This document shows, one piece after another, positions 7,151-15,384 of a DNA stretch of 32,637 nt. The notes below the pieces were generated by a model. That model ran no database searches. It had not been told where the DNA came from and was given only the letters and a program-made list of their open reading frames with translations. Source of the DNA: an uncultured Candidatus Actinomarina sp. GTDB taxonomy: Bacteria > Actinomycetota > Acidimicrobiia > Actinomarinales > Actinomarinaceae. Within the stretch, counting starts at the first letter, position 1, and every line of letters begins with the position of its first letter. Location of the stretch: the NCBI GenBank assembly GCA_902599555.1, contig CACKFQ010000009.1, forward strand, positions 1 to 32,637, read 5' to 3'. Made by a program: the position numbers and the translations under genes.

Positions 7151-7921
7151 TTATTGACCGAAGCGGCGCTCTCTCTGAGAGTATTCTCTCAAGCAACGGA
7201 GAAAGTCGATTTTTCTAAATTCAGGCCAGTAAACATCTTGAAAAATTACTTCAGAGTACGCACTTTGCCATAATAAAAACCCTGACAACCTTGACTCTCC
7301 ACTTGTTCTAATAATTAAATCTATGTCTGGTGTTTCAGGGGAATACAAGTGTTTTCGTAACTGCTCATCTGTTACATTCTTAATTAGTTCATCAAAATCA
7401 TTATCATCATTTCTATTTTGATCAATTAATCCTTTAATAGCATCTAGAATTTCTTGTCGACCTCCATAACCTAAAGCAATTGTTAGAGTTTTTTGTCCTC
7501 CGCCTCTAACTTCTTTGAGCTGTTTAATGGTTTCTTGTAAGAAATCAGGTAAAAGGTCTGTAGATCCAATGAATTCAATTTTAAAGTTATCAACTACATC
7601 ATCAATTAATAGTTCTTCAAAGAGTTCATTCAGTACTTGAAAGTACGGTTCAAGTTCTTCCTGTGGTCTTGATAAATTTTCTCTTGATAAAAGCCAACTT
7701 GTGATGAAATCAATACCTACCTCATCACACCATCCAATGCACTCCTTAAGTCTTGTCATGCCGATTTTATATGAAACTTCAAAACTAAGTAGTCCCTCTT
7801 TTCTTGCATACCTTCTGTGACCATCGTGAATTAATCCAATGTGTTGAGGTAGGTTTTCGTTAACTAATTTATTACGTAAACGATTTTCATATATTGAGTA
7901 AATTAATCTTGGAGATGACAT
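7151..7921 (-). CDS. uppS: Isoprenyl transferase (cis-prenyl diphosphate synthase, UppS family)
   Basis: A 256-residue enzyme that condenses isopentenyl diphosphate onto an allylic primer to give a cis-polyprenyl diphosphate, the precursor of the lipid carrier for peptidoglycan. The diphosphate-binding motif is at residues 27-39 (HIGLIHDGHRRYA). Later motifs are SWLLSRENLSRP, TLTIALGYGGRQEI, DIDLIIRTSGESRLSGF and SEVIFQDVYWPEF, all standard for the family. In motif one the usual Asn after Asp-Gly is His (DGH for DGN). The gene begins three bases after the stop of the aminopeptidase P gene and is probably co-transcribed with it. Chain length (short Z,E-farnesyl type or long decaprenyl type) cannot be told safely. 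Confidence 0.93.
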   Translation of the reverse strand: MSSPRLIYSIYENRLRNKLVNENLPQHIGLIHDGHRRYARKEGLLSFEVSYKIGMTRLKECIGWCDEVGIDFITSWLLSRENLSRPQEELEPYFQVLNELFEELLIDDVVDNFKIEFIGSTDLLPDFLQETIKQLKEVRGGGQKTLTIALGYGGRQEILDAIKGLIDQNRNDDNDFDELIKNVTDEQLRKHLYSPETPDIDLIIRTSGESRLSGFLLWQSAYSEVIFQDVYWPEFRKIDFLRCLREYSQRERRFGQ

Positions 7922-7924
7922 TTT

Positions 7925-9346
7925 TTAGGCTGTAGCTGCTTCTATTTCTTCAATTGTTTTTGGGGCGTTCTCTGTGAGGTTCATTGGTCCATTGTTTGTG
8001 CAAACTATATCATCTTCAATTCTTACACCTATGCCTAAAAGGTCTTTAGGTATTTCATGTTTTACTGTTTTAGCATTCATCATTTCTTCTTTTTCTAACT
8101 TTGTAGCTTTTTCCATCCCCATAATTTTTCTACGTTCTCTAATTTCATTTGGGTCTCTTTCAAGTAATGGGAGTTCTATTACAGGTTTTGTTGGTCTTAC
8201 GTAGATTCCAGGCTCTATGGTTGTTACCATTCCGTGCTCAAATGCTCTTGGTTGTCCATTAACTTCATTACTTCCAGCATCATGAACATCAAGACCTAGC
8301 CAGTGCCCTGTGCCATGCATAAAAAATTCGAAAAAATGCATCATTGAGATTGTTTCTTCTACGCCAAGTGGAACTAGTTTTAAATTGACCAATGATTCAG
8401 ATAAAGTTTTTATAGTTTGTTGGTGTACTTCCTTCATGGAGTTGCCCACAACTACTGCTTCTACACCCTCTTTTTGCACCTTTAACACTTCTTCGTAAAT
8501 ATCTTTTTGTGGTGATGTAAATTTTCCAGACACCGGAAAAGTACGGGTTACATCGGAAGAGTACATTCCATACTCTGCTGCTGCATCAATTAAAAGTAGG
8601 CTTCCATCTTCAAGTTGATCTCTATTTGTTGAGTAATGGAGTATGCAAGCATTGTGACCACCAGCAACTATTGAGGGGTAACCTAGTCTTTCTGCACCTC
8701 TATCATAAAATATCCTTTCCATCTCCGCACCAACTTGATACTCGTACATTCCAGCATTTGTAGTTTTCATTGCATGAATATGACCCTCGACGGTTATATC
8801 ACAGGCTTTTGTTAATAGCTCAATCTCTCCATCACTTTTAATTAATCTAAGCTCTGAAATTATTGGTTGTAGTGAATACAGTGTTGCGTTACTGAAATCA
8901 GCACCTCGTTGGTCATACGGAACTGCATTGGTAAGTACTTTCTTGTCATATTTTTCGAAATTATTTGAAGAGTAATCACAATAAATATCATTGAATCCTC
9001 TAAGCAAGTTCGGAAGTATTTTTTCGTAGTCTTGAAATGAATAAGCTTTCGAAGCTTCGTATTCATCAACCGCACCTGACTGACCTAAACGTTTTCCCTC
9101 CCATGTCTCCATTTCCTCGTTTCTGTCTTGAACAAATAAGTGCAAATCAGGTTTTGAGTCTTTAATGAGGACTACAGCATGAGCATCAGGTTCAGGCCAT
9201 TCTGTTAAATAATAAAAATTTGAATCTTGTCGGAATGGGTACCAAGTGTCATTATTTCTGTAAACAATGCTTCCACTATGTAAAATGACAGCGCCATTTT
9301 TTATTTGTTTTGCCAAGTTTTCTCTGGCAATTTTTGAATTACCCAT
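7925..9346 (-). CDS. pepP: Xaa-Pro aminopeptidase (aminopeptidase P, M24B family)
   Basis: A cytoplasmic dimetal peptidase that removes an N-terminal residue preceding proline. The N-terminal half is the AMP_N domain (YRNNDTWYPFRQDSNFYYLT, FVQDRNEEMETWEG). The C-terminal pita-bread domain shows the metal ligands in order: the two Asp in LLIDAAAEYGMYSSDVTRTF, the His in HGTGHWLGLDVHD, and the Glu in TIEPGIYV and GVRIEDDIV. I chose the ATG at 9346 (473 residues); a TTG at 9370 would add eight residues. Neither has a clear Shine-Dalgarno sequence. The insertion between HD and the TIEPG block and the ERRKIMGMEKATKLEKEE segment make it a little longer than the core family. It precedes uppS. Confidence 0.93.
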   Translation of the reverse strand: MGNSKIARENLAKQIKNGAVILHSGSIVYRNNDTWYPFRQDSNFYYLTEWPEPDAHAVVLIKDSKPDLHLFVQDRNEEMETWEGKRLGQSGAVDEYEASKAYSFQDYEKILPNLLRGFNDIYCDYSSNNFEKYDKKVLTNAVPYDQRGADFSNATLYSLQPIISELRLIKSDGEIELLTKACDITVEGHIHAMKTTNAGMYEYQVGAEMERIFYDRGAERLGYPSIVAGGHNACILHYSTNRDQLEDGSLLLIDAAAEYGMYSSDVTRTFPVSGKFTSPQKDIYEEVLKVQKEGVEAVVVGNSMKEVHQQTIKTLSESLVNLKLVPLGVEETISMMHFFEFFMHGTGHWLGLDVHDAGSNEVNGQPRAFEHGMVTTIEPGIYVRPTKPVIELPLLERDPNEIRERRKIMGMEKATKLEKEEMMNAKTVKHEIPKDLLGIGVRIEDDIVCTNNGPMNLTENAPKTIEEIEAATA

Positions 9347-9392
9347 CACTGAATAAGAATAATCTATCAAACGATAAAAAAGCTAGTGGTTT

Positions 9393-10199
9393 TTATATTG
9401 CCACTAGAAATTCACGAAGAATAGGATTCCAGTGTGTTTCATTGTGCTGGCCTTTTTCTTTAAAAACGAAATTAGTTTTAATGTTGTTCAATTTAAGTTC
9501 CTTTTCAATTTTTTTTACACCAGAAACATAGAAATCATTATTATTTGAAAAATCTAAATCCCATTCTTTAGGAAAAATGTTTTTTACTTGATCACCAAAA
9601 ATATCTCCCTCTTTTGTTCCAACTGATAAATTGCATATAGATTTCTTATTTAAGTTGTTTAGATCGTTAACTATCCCTGGAAACCCAAACCAAAACGCTG
9701 GAGAAAGAGAGATTATATTGTCAAAAGACGGATTTAGAATACCTGTTTTTATTGACATTAATCCTCCCATCGATGCACCCATGACAATTTTTTTTAAATT
9801 AGATACATCTATGTCATAATCGCCGTAAATCTGAGGTAGGTGATTTTCTAATATTGACTCTATGTGCATAGTCGCAAAGTTTTCTTGTTCACCTCTTGGA
9901 TAAGGATTGTATTGTTTTTGTCTGCTAGAGTTTGAGGTCACAGCAACAACAAAATAGCCTCTGTTTTCTCTTTCCTCTATATTGGTCAATAGTGCTTCTA
10001 AATTAAAAAAGTAGCCGTACGAACTCTTTGATTTTAAGAACAAATTTTCTGCATCAAACGCAAGAATCATATGAGTAACTTTCTTGAATTTTGGAAACCT
10101 GACCAAGTAGTTGTTTGTATCTCCGAGGTTTATATCTACAACTGGCTGGCTTATATAGATGTTTTCTAAACTTTTATCGTATTCTGAAAATAGCAGCAT
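9393..10199 (-). CDS. Putative esterase (alpha/beta-hydrolase, esterase D/Fes-like family)
   Basis: A 268-residue alpha/beta-hydrolase. The nucleophile elbow GASMGG places the catalytic Ser at 143, and SLSPAFWFG just after it is the usual 'LSPAFW' continuation in the PF00756 esterase family. A candidate Asp is in GTKEGD and the catalytic His in KGQHNETHWNP near the C-terminus. There is no signal peptide, so it should act in the cytoplasm on an unknown ester or thioester. It begins four bases after the stop of argR and is probably in one transcript with it. Confidence 0.85.
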   Translation of the reverse strand: MLLFSEYDKSLENIYISQPVVDINLGDTNNYLVRFPKFKKVTHMILAFDAENLFLKSKSSYGYFFNLEALLTNIEERENRGYFVVAVTSNSSRQKQYNPYPRGEQENFATMHIESILENHLPQIYGDYDIDVSNLKKIVMGASMGGLMSIKTGILNPSFDNIISLSPAFWFGFPGIVNDLNNLNKKSICNLSVGTKEGDIFGDQVKNIFPKEWDLDFSNNNDFYVSGVKKIEKELKLNNIKTNFVFKEKGQHNETHWNPILREFLVAI

Positions 10200-10203
10200 T
10201 AAA

Positions 10204-10665
10204 TTATTTTATATTATCCTCAATAGTCTTTGCTACTTCTCTTGCTTTTGAATCATCAGTAGAGATTATTAATACGACATTGTCGCCTGCAATTGAAGCA
10301 ACAATATTATTAATATATAAATTATCAATTGACTCTGCAATAACTTGTGCAGCAGCTGTTGTGGTTTTAACAACAACTTGGTTTGATACTGGTTCTACAT
10401 CAAGTACAAAATCTTCTAAGGCTTTTTTAGCAATTTTAACTTGGGCATTGTTGTCTTGGTTTTTTGGAAGCACGTAAATTAGTCTTCCGTTTTGTAATCT
10501 TTTCTTGATTGCTCCAAGTTCATTTAAATCCCTAGACAGTGTTGCTTGGGTTATTTGAATGTTGTTTTTTTTAAGAAGTCCCTTCAGTTGATTTTGAGAA
10601 GAGACGTTTTCTGAATCAATAAAATCTGCAACTAATTTTTGTCTTTGAATAGTTGATTTCTTCAT
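10204..10665 (-). CDS. argR: Arginine repressor ArgR
   Basis: About 153 residues. The N-terminal winged helix (QRQKLVADFIDSENVSSQNQ, QITQATLSRDLNELGAIKK) contains the family motif QATLSRDL. The C-terminal domain (VVVKTTTAAAQVIAESID, IAGDNVVLIIST) forms the hexamer and arginine pocket; the usual GTIAGDDTI is SIAGDNVVL here. It should repress arginine biosynthesis genes, none of which lie in this window. I chose the ATG at 10663-10665 because the alternative ATG at 10680 lies inside a pair of ARG boxes that fill the whole gap to cca. A TATATT six bases upstream fits a leaderless start. Autoregulation is inferred from the boxes. Confidence 0.9.
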   Translation of the reverse strand: MKKSTIQRQKLVADFIDSENVSSQNQLKGLLKKNNIQITQATLSRDLNELGAIKKRLQNGRLIYVLPKNQDNNAQVKIAKKALEDFVLDVEPVSNQVVVKTTTAAAQVIAESIDNLYINNIVASIAGDNVVLIISTDDSKAREVAKTIEDNIK

Positions 10666-10700
10666 TGTATAAATATACATGTAAATGCATATTTATACAA
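10665..10700. promoter_or_regulatory. Tandem ARG boxes (argR operator)
   Basis: The 36-base stretch is an inverted repeat with 16-base arms, one mismatch and a four-base centre. On the minus strand it contains TGTATAAATATGCA and TGTATATTTATACA, both exact matches to the ARG-box core TGNATWWWWATNCA. Their centres are 20 bases apart, the spacing described for the E. coli argR operator. It fills the gap between the cca stop codon and the argR ATG and contains both -10-like elements of argR. Confidence 0.85.
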
Positions 10701-12074
10701 TTATAAATTATTAAAAGTTTTCTCTGCTAACTTCAAGGCCTCTTCTTTGGAAACTTCTCCATCATTGATTCTTTGCTCGTACAAAGCTTTCATAATAACG
10801 CCTACTTTAGGTCCAGGTTGAATCTTGAAATGTTTCATAACCTCATCTCCTGATAATGCTGGTCTAATTTTGGAAAGCTCTTCTTTAGCTTTGACTTCCT
10901 CTATCCTTTTTTCTAACTCATCAAGTGTTCGGTATATATCTTGTTTTTTTTGTTTGTTTTTAGTTGTTACATCTGCTCTAACTAGTGCGTTTAAATCTTC
11001 AAGCATATGTCCAGCGTCAACAATGTATCTTCTTACTGCAGAATCTGTCCACCCCATCTTAAAGGTGTGTGGACGTGCACTCTGTTCGACAAGTTGTGCT
11101 ACATCTTCGATTGTTTTATTGTCATACTTCAATCGTTTTAAAATTTTCTTTGTCATCCTTGCACCAATTACTTCATGGTGTCTAAAATGTATCTTGCCAT
11201 TTTCTATGCCTTTTGTATTTGGTTTTGCAATGTCATGTAAAAGTGCTCCCATTCTTAATATAAGTTTTGGTGGTACCCCATCCAAAACTTCTAATGAGTG
11301 TTCGTATACATCTTTGTGGTGATGCTTTGGGTCAATTTCCATCTTCAGTTCATTTATTTCTGGAATAATATACAAACTCAAACCACTTTCAACTAGTGTT
11401 CGAATACCCATTGGTGCATTTTCACCAACTAAAAGTTTATTAAATTCATCTCTTATTCTCTCAACTGATACTATTTTGATTCTTTCTATATTGTCTCTCA
11501 TTGCTGTGTAAGTGTCTTCATCAGGTGAAAATCCATGAGTACTAATGAACCTACAAAGCCTTAGCATCCTTAGGGGGTCGTCTGAAAAGGATATAACTGG
11601 GTCATCAGGAGTTTTGATTATCCCTTCAGCTAAATCTTTTAGTCCAGAGAATGGGTCAATAAGTTCGTTTTCGTTTAATGAATAAGCTATTGAATTAATA
11701 GTGAAATCTCTTCTAGAAAGATCTGTATTTAAACTATCTGCCGACTCAACAGATGGGTTTCTGGAAGAATTTACATATGTATCTTTTCTGAAGGTTGTAA
11801 TATGAATAGAATTATTTTCAACCTGAAGTTCAATTGTTCCAAAGTTTTTACCTATTTCAGTAGTTTTATAACCATTGTTGTTTAATAAGCTTATGGATTC
11901 CTCGGGAGTAGCATTTGTTGTAAAATCAAAATCTTTGGTATTAACATCTAATATACCATCACGAACTGCTCCTCCAACAAGATATAACTCAAAACCATTA
12001 GATATATAAAGATCAGAAACGATTTTTAAATATTCGTTTTTGTCAATTAGACTCAATAACGTTCTTGGTACCAT
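10701..12074 (-). CDS. cca: CCA tRNA nucleotidyltransferase with HD domain
   Basis: A 457-residue class II nucleotidyltransferase that adds or repairs the 3' CCA of tRNAs. The catalytic head shows LVGGAVRDGILDVNTKDFDF (GG plus DxD metal site), then SRRDFTINSIAYSL and DPLRMLRLCRF. A C-terminal HD domain follows (GALLHDIAKP, HFRHHEVIGARM), as in actinobacterial PcnA-type proteins. In Mycobacterium the same gene diverges from a NUDIX gene near oriC, and the same arrangement is kept here with only 37 bases between the starts. A TAAGCT six bases before the ATG and the lack of a Shine-Dalgarno sequence suggest a leaderless transcript. Confidence 0.95.
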   Translation of the reverse strand: MVPRTLLSLIDKNEYLKIVSDLYISNGFELYLVGGAVRDGILDVNTKDFDFTTNATPEESISLLNNNGYKTTEIGKNFGTIELQVENNSIHITTFRKDTYVNSSRNPSVESADSLNTDLSRRDFTINSIAYSLNENELIDPFSGLKDLAEGIIKTPDDPVISFSDDPLRMLRLCRFISTHGFSPDEDTYTAMRDNIERIKIVSVERIRDEFNKLLVGENAPMGIRTLVESGLSLYIIPEINELKMEIDPKHHHKDVYEHSLEVLDGVPPKLILRMGALLHDIAKPNTKGIENGKIHFRHHEVIGARMTKKILKRLKYDNKTIEDVAQLVEQSARPHTFKMGWTDSAVRRYIVDAGHMLEDLNALVRADVTTKNKQKKQDIYRTLDELEKRIEEVKAKEELSKIRPALSGDEVMKHFKIQPGPKVGVIMKALYEQRINDGEVSKEEALKLAEKTFNNL

Positions 12075-12080
12075 ATAAAT

Positions 12081-12086
12081 AGCTTA
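12081..12086 (-). promoter_or_regulatory. -10-like TAAGCT, possible leaderless promoter of cca
   Basis: On the minus strand TAAGCT (TAnnnT type) ends six bases before the cca ATG at 12074, with no Shine-Dalgarno sequence between. The 37-base divergent gap leaves room for little else. Confidence 0.35.
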
Positions 12087-12111
12087 GAAGAAGAATGGAA
12101 ACAACAGAAGT

Positions 12112-12537
12112 ATGAATTTAGGAGTAGATTTCGCAGCGGGTGGTGTAGTTCTTGTAGGAGAGAAGATTTTGTTAGTTAAAAATAAAAAAGGTGATTCATC
12201 AAATGATAAACAACCGTGGTGGGGTTACCCAAAGGGGCATCTTGAGGAAGGTGAAAAACCAGTTGATGCTGCTGTTAGGGAAGTTCTTGAAGAGACTGGT
12301 TTTGAGGTAAAAGCCAAAAGAAATAAACCAATCGCTGAGTCTAGATATGAAGTAAGTCGTGATGGAGAAAAGGTTCAAAAAACTGTATGGTTCTATGAAA
12401 TGGAGGTTATCGAGTCTTTCAAAAATGAACCGGATGATGAAGTTGAAGAAATTGCACTAGTTGATTTTGATAGCGCTCTTGATTTAATAACCCACGAAGA
12501 AGATAAGAAAATTTTAAAATATGTTTTTAACAAATGA
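12112..12537 (+). CDS. NUDIX hydrolase (MutT4-position homologue)
   Basis: A 141-residue NUDIX protein. The Nudix box GHLEEGEKPVDAAVREVLEE followed by TGF is complete (Gx5Ex7REUxEExGU), so the Mg-dependent pyrophosphohydrolase site should be active. The substrate is unknown. WWGYPKGH just before the box resembles family members acting on nucleotides or dinucleoside polyphosphates, but this does not settle it. It diverges from cca, as mutT4 diverges from pcnA in mycobacteria. The last 17 bases overlap the acetyltransferase gene, so the two are probably coupled. Confidence 0.92.
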   Translation: MNLGVDFAAGGVVLVGEKILLVKNKKGDSSNDKQPWWGYPKGHLEEGEKPVDAAVREVLEETGFEVKAKRNKPIAESRYEVSRDGEKVQKTVWFYEMEVIESFKNEPDDEVEEIALVDFDSALDLITHEEDKKILKYVFNK

Positions 12538-13228
12538 AAAAAAGAAACATAGCACCTGGCAAGGAACTTTTTATACTCGAAAATGGAATGACCAAACACC
12601 TGTTGTATATTTTGAAAAACTTTATGGTGGAAAACCTTTATTAAAGAAGGTTAACCAACTTGCATTACAAGAAAATCTCATCTTTAACTCTTCTATGGTT
12701 GATGAGAATAATTCAGCAGTTTGGCAATCAGCTGGGTGGGAAATTTTAGAAAAATTAAACGTACTGTCTTTAAATCTAAAAAACATTAAACAGTCTGATA
12801 AAAACATAGAGAATGTTGATGTGTTTACCGATGCAAAAATTCCTGAAGTTCTCAGACTAGATCACGACATTTTTGACCCATACTGGCAAAATTCAAGCGC
12901 TGCGTTTAAAGAGACAATTGAAAGTTGTGTTCATAATTATTTATTCATCCAAAAAGCTGATGGTGATACGGCTGGTTATGGCATATTAGGAATAACTAGA
13001 AATTATGGATTTCTGCAAAGATTTGGAATTGTAAAAAAATATCAAAATAGAGGTTTGGGTAAAAAGTTACTCGAAAACATCGTTGCATTCTCAAAACAAA
13101 AAAAACTAGTTAATGTTCGCCTAAACACACAAACTCAAAATAAACATGCTCAGAGTTTGTATTTAAATAATGGATTTGTTTACACAAAGACCAATTTTTT
13201 AATTTTGGCAACTAGCAACCATAAATAG
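12521..13228 (+). CDS. GNAT-family N-acetyltransferase
   Basis: A 235-residue protein. The C-terminal two thirds is a GNAT fold: FGIVKKYQNRGLGKKLLENI carries the acetyl-CoA pyrophosphate loop (Q/RxxGxG/A, here QNRGLG), and NVRLNTQTQNKHAQSLYLNN is the usual final helix with the catalytic-region Tyr (LYLNNGF). The N-terminal 90 residues (HSTWQGTFYTRKWN) are less clear. The target is unknown; a ribosomal or small-molecule amine is possible. It occupies the place where mycobacteria carry Rv3909 and murJ, and overlaps the NUDIX gene. Confidence 0.82.
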   Translation: MFLTNEKKKHSTWQGTFYTRKWNDQTPVVYFEKLYGGKPLLKKVNQLALQENLIFNSSMVDENNSAVWQSAGWEILEKLNVLSLNLKNIKQSDKNIENVDVFTDAKIPEVLRLDHDIFDPYWQNSSAAFKETIESCVHNYLFIQKADGDTAGYGILGITRNYGFLQRFGIVKKYQNRGLGKKLLENIVAFSKQKKLVNVRLNTQTQNKHAQSLYLNNGFVYTKTNFLILATSNHK

Positions 13229-13267
13229 AACTTCATTAATAATCCTCGTTAGCTTAATATAAGTTCT

Positions 13268-13552
13268 ATGGAACAAGAAGATAGCTTTTTAGAATCCTTT
13301 GAAAGCTTGCTAGACACTATTAAAAGATTGGTTGTTAAACCAGTAAAAAGAGTGACTGGCTTTGCTTCATTGGGTTTCCTTTTAATTGTTTTGCTGTTCT
13401 TGTCATTAATATTTATATTTATAGGAATAATAAAAATTATGCAGGGTTTAGGGTTGCTCCTTGGAGTTAACCCAACTGGTTTCGCATTTGCTTCTCTAGG
13501 TATTCTGTTTTTATTTTTATCAATTAAAAGTTATTGGAGAAAAAAAGTATGA
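13268..13552 (+). CDS. Small two-helix membrane protein, hypothetical
   Basis: A 94-residue protein with an amphipathic N-terminus (DSFLESFESLLDTIKRLV), a basic patch (KPVKRVT) and two hydrophobic helices at about 35-58 and 68-87. The layout resembles DUF1469/phage-holin-like membrane proteins, but I cannot assign it. Its TGA overlaps the ATG of trxB by ATGA, so translation is probably coupled. It stands where sigM lies in mycobacteria. Confidence 0.7.
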   Translation: MEQEDSFLESFESLLDTIKRLVVKPVKRVTGFASLGFLLIVLLFLSLIFIFIGIIKIMQGLGLLLGVNPTGFAFASLGILFLFLSIKSYWRKKV

Positions 13553-14463
13553 AAAATGTAGCAATAATTGGTTCTGGACCAGCTGGATATACAGCTGGAA
13601 TTTATGCAGGTAGAGCAAATCTTGAACCGGTGCTTTTTGAAGGACTTGAATCTGGCGGTCAGCTAATGCTTACTACCGATGTTGAAAATTATCCTGGTTT
13701 TGTTGATGGAATAATGGGTCCTGAGCTAATGCAAGTTTTCAAAGGACAGGCTGAAAGATTTGGGACAGAAATTAAGACCGAGATTATTGACTCAATTGAA
13801 AATATTGATGGAGGTTTCAAGCTAACAAGCAGTAAAGGTGAGTACGAATTTAAATCTGTAATTATTGCATCGGGTGCGTCAGCTAGGTGGCTTGGCGTTG
13901 AGGGTGAAAAAGAACTTCAAGGATATGGTGTTTCTGCTTGTGCAACCTGCGATGGATTCTTTTTTAAAGAAAAGGAAGTAGCAGTAGTTGGTGGTGGAGA
14001 TTCAGCAATGGAAGAGGCTTTGTTTCTAACCAAGTTCGCAACAAAAGTATATGTGATACATAGAAGAGATCAGTTTAGAGCTAGTCAAATAATGCAAGAC
14101 AGGGTTTTAAATCATGAAAAAATTGAAGTGATCTGGAACAGTACTGTTGAAAAAATTATTGGTGATGGTGCTGTGTCTTCTGTAGTTCTAAAAAATACTG
14201 AAGACGGTTCAGAGTCTGAACTTAACCTAGACGGTGTTTTTGTAGCAATTGGTCATGATCCAAACGTAGAGTTCCTTAAAAATTTCGTTGAACTAGATGA
14301 AAAGGGATATATAAAAACTGGATTTACAACAGACACTAGTACTTCTGTTCCTGGAGTCTTTGCAGCAGGAGATGTTGCAGATTCCATATATAGACAAGCA
14401 ATTACTGCAGCGGGAACTGGGTGCCAGGCAGCTATTGATTCTGAAAGATGGTTAGATCATTAA
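13549..14463 (+). CDS. trxB: Thioredoxin reductase
   Basis: A 304-residue FAD/NADPH enzyme that reduces thioredoxin. Visible are the FAD site IIGSGPAGYTAGIYAGRA at the N-terminus, the redox pair CATC (131-134) in SACATCDGFFF, the NADPH site VGGGDSAMEEALFL followed by HRRDQFRAS, and the C-terminal FAD block GVFAAGDVAD. I chose the ATG at 13549, nine bases after GGAG, over an in-frame TTG at 13534. In mycobacteria thioredoxin itself follows directly; here the next gene is the cwlM-like gene and no thioredoxin gene is in the window. Confidence 0.97.
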   Translation: MKNVAIIGSGPAGYTAGIYAGRANLEPVLFEGLESGGQLMLTTDVENYPGFVDGIMGPELMQVFKGQAERFGTEIKTEIIDSIENIDGGFKLTSSKGEYEFKSVIIASGASARWLGVEGEKELQGYGVSACATCDGFFFKEKEVAVVGGGDSAMEEALFLTKFATKVYVIHRRDQFRASQIMQDRVLNHEKIEVIWNSTVEKIIGDGAVSSVVLKNTEDGSESELNLDGVFVAIGHDPNVEFLKNFVELDEKGYIKTGFTTDTSTSVPGVFAAGDVADSIYRQAITAAGTGCQAAIDSERWLDH

Positions 14464-14473
14464 TCAAGAAAAC

Positions 14474-15382
14474 TTGAGTTATATTGATGAATTGTCACCT
14501 GATGAACTTTTAGATTTAAGTAGCAAAATTCAAGCAGCAGGGTATCAGTTTCCTAATGATTCAGTTGAGTGTAAGTCATTAGTAGAGCTTTTTTTAAATG
14601 ATTACAATATAGAAAAAACTATTTCTAAAGAAAATCTCTGGTTAGAGCTTTTAAATCATGGTTACGACTTAGGTGATCGAATTCTCAATTTTTCAAATCC
14701 TGTATTAAAAGGGTCTGATGTAGAAGAGCTTCAAGAAATGTTGTCTCGACTTGGGTTTTATTCTGAGCCAATCAACTCTGAGTACACAAAGGAGCTAATG
14801 AAATCTGTTGAAGCATTTCAAGAAAATCGTGGACTTAGTGTAGATGGTGTTGTTGGGTTAAATACAGCTATTGAGATTAAAAAATTGATCAGACCAACTT
14901 TGGATAAGTCTCTTAATGAGGCGATTAAGGGCTTTAAGCCAGCTGGCTCAGCGTTGAATGTGTGTATAAACATTGAAAACAATGGCGAGTACAGAGAACA
15001 AGTAGTGTTTTATGAATCAATTAAAGGATCTGGAATAGAAAATGGAATGAATATTACTTTTGTTTCCGAAGCTGGGGAAGAGATGAGTAAAGAAAATATA
15101 ATTTCTTTTGTAAATAAAATTAACCCTTCACTTTTCTTAACTTTTGAAAACAATGAAACACAGTCCGCAGACTATTTCAAAGGAAAGCACTCTGTAAGTA
15201 ATATTGGTAAAAAATTAGCTGATGAAATTAGCACAAAATTAAACTTTGATTCAGTTGGTAAAAACAATATGCTGCTCAAAAATACTAAAGCCGTGTCTTT
15301 AGTAATTAATGGTAATTTTTACCAAATTAATACCAATACAGTTTTTGATATAATTTCTGAGATTTATTCAGAAATTTTTTGA
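14474..15382 (+). CDS. CwlM-like protein: peptidoglycan-binding domain plus degenerate amidase_3 domain
   Basis: A 302-residue protein with a TTG start. Residues about 75-135 form a peptidoglycan-binding-1 domain (LKGSDVEELQEMLSRLGFYS, VEAFQENRGLSVDGVVGLNT). The rest aligns by position and pattern with amidase_3. The DPGHGG motif is replaced by NIENNGE and the SLHAN motif by LTFENNE, so both usual zinc-binding histidines are missing and hydrolysis is unlikely. In mycobacteria CwlM, in the same position after trxB-trxC, is a regulator that activates MurA rather than a working hydrolase. A similar non-catalytic role in peptidoglycan control is inferred. There is no signal peptide, which also fits a cytoplasmic regulator. 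It converges on parB. Confidence 0.8.
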   Translation: MSYIDELSPDELLDLSSKIQAAGYQFPNDSVECKSLVELFLNDYNIEKTISKENLWLELLNHGYDLGDRILNFSNPVLKGSDVEELQEMLSRLGFYSEPINSEYTKELMKSVEAFQENRGLSVDGVVGLNTAIEIKKLIRPTLDKSLNEAIKGFKPAGSALNVCINIENNGEYREQVVFYESIKGSGIENGMNITFVSEAGEEMSKENIISFVNKINPSLFLTFENNETQSADYFKGKHSVSNIGKKLADEISTKLNFDSVGKNNMLLKNTKAVSLVINGNFYQINTNTVFDIISEIYSEIF

Positions 15383-15384
15383 AA

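Noticed and set aside
8860..9075. Minus-strand frame of 71 codons inside pepP
   Set aside because: It is a different frame of the same strand within the aminopeptidase P gene, with no motif or ribosome-binding site of its own.
10825..11322. Long open frame on the plus strand (165 codons)
   Set aside because: It is wholly antisense to cca, which has complete family motifs; the composition is Ser/Cys-rich as expected from a reverse-frame shadow.
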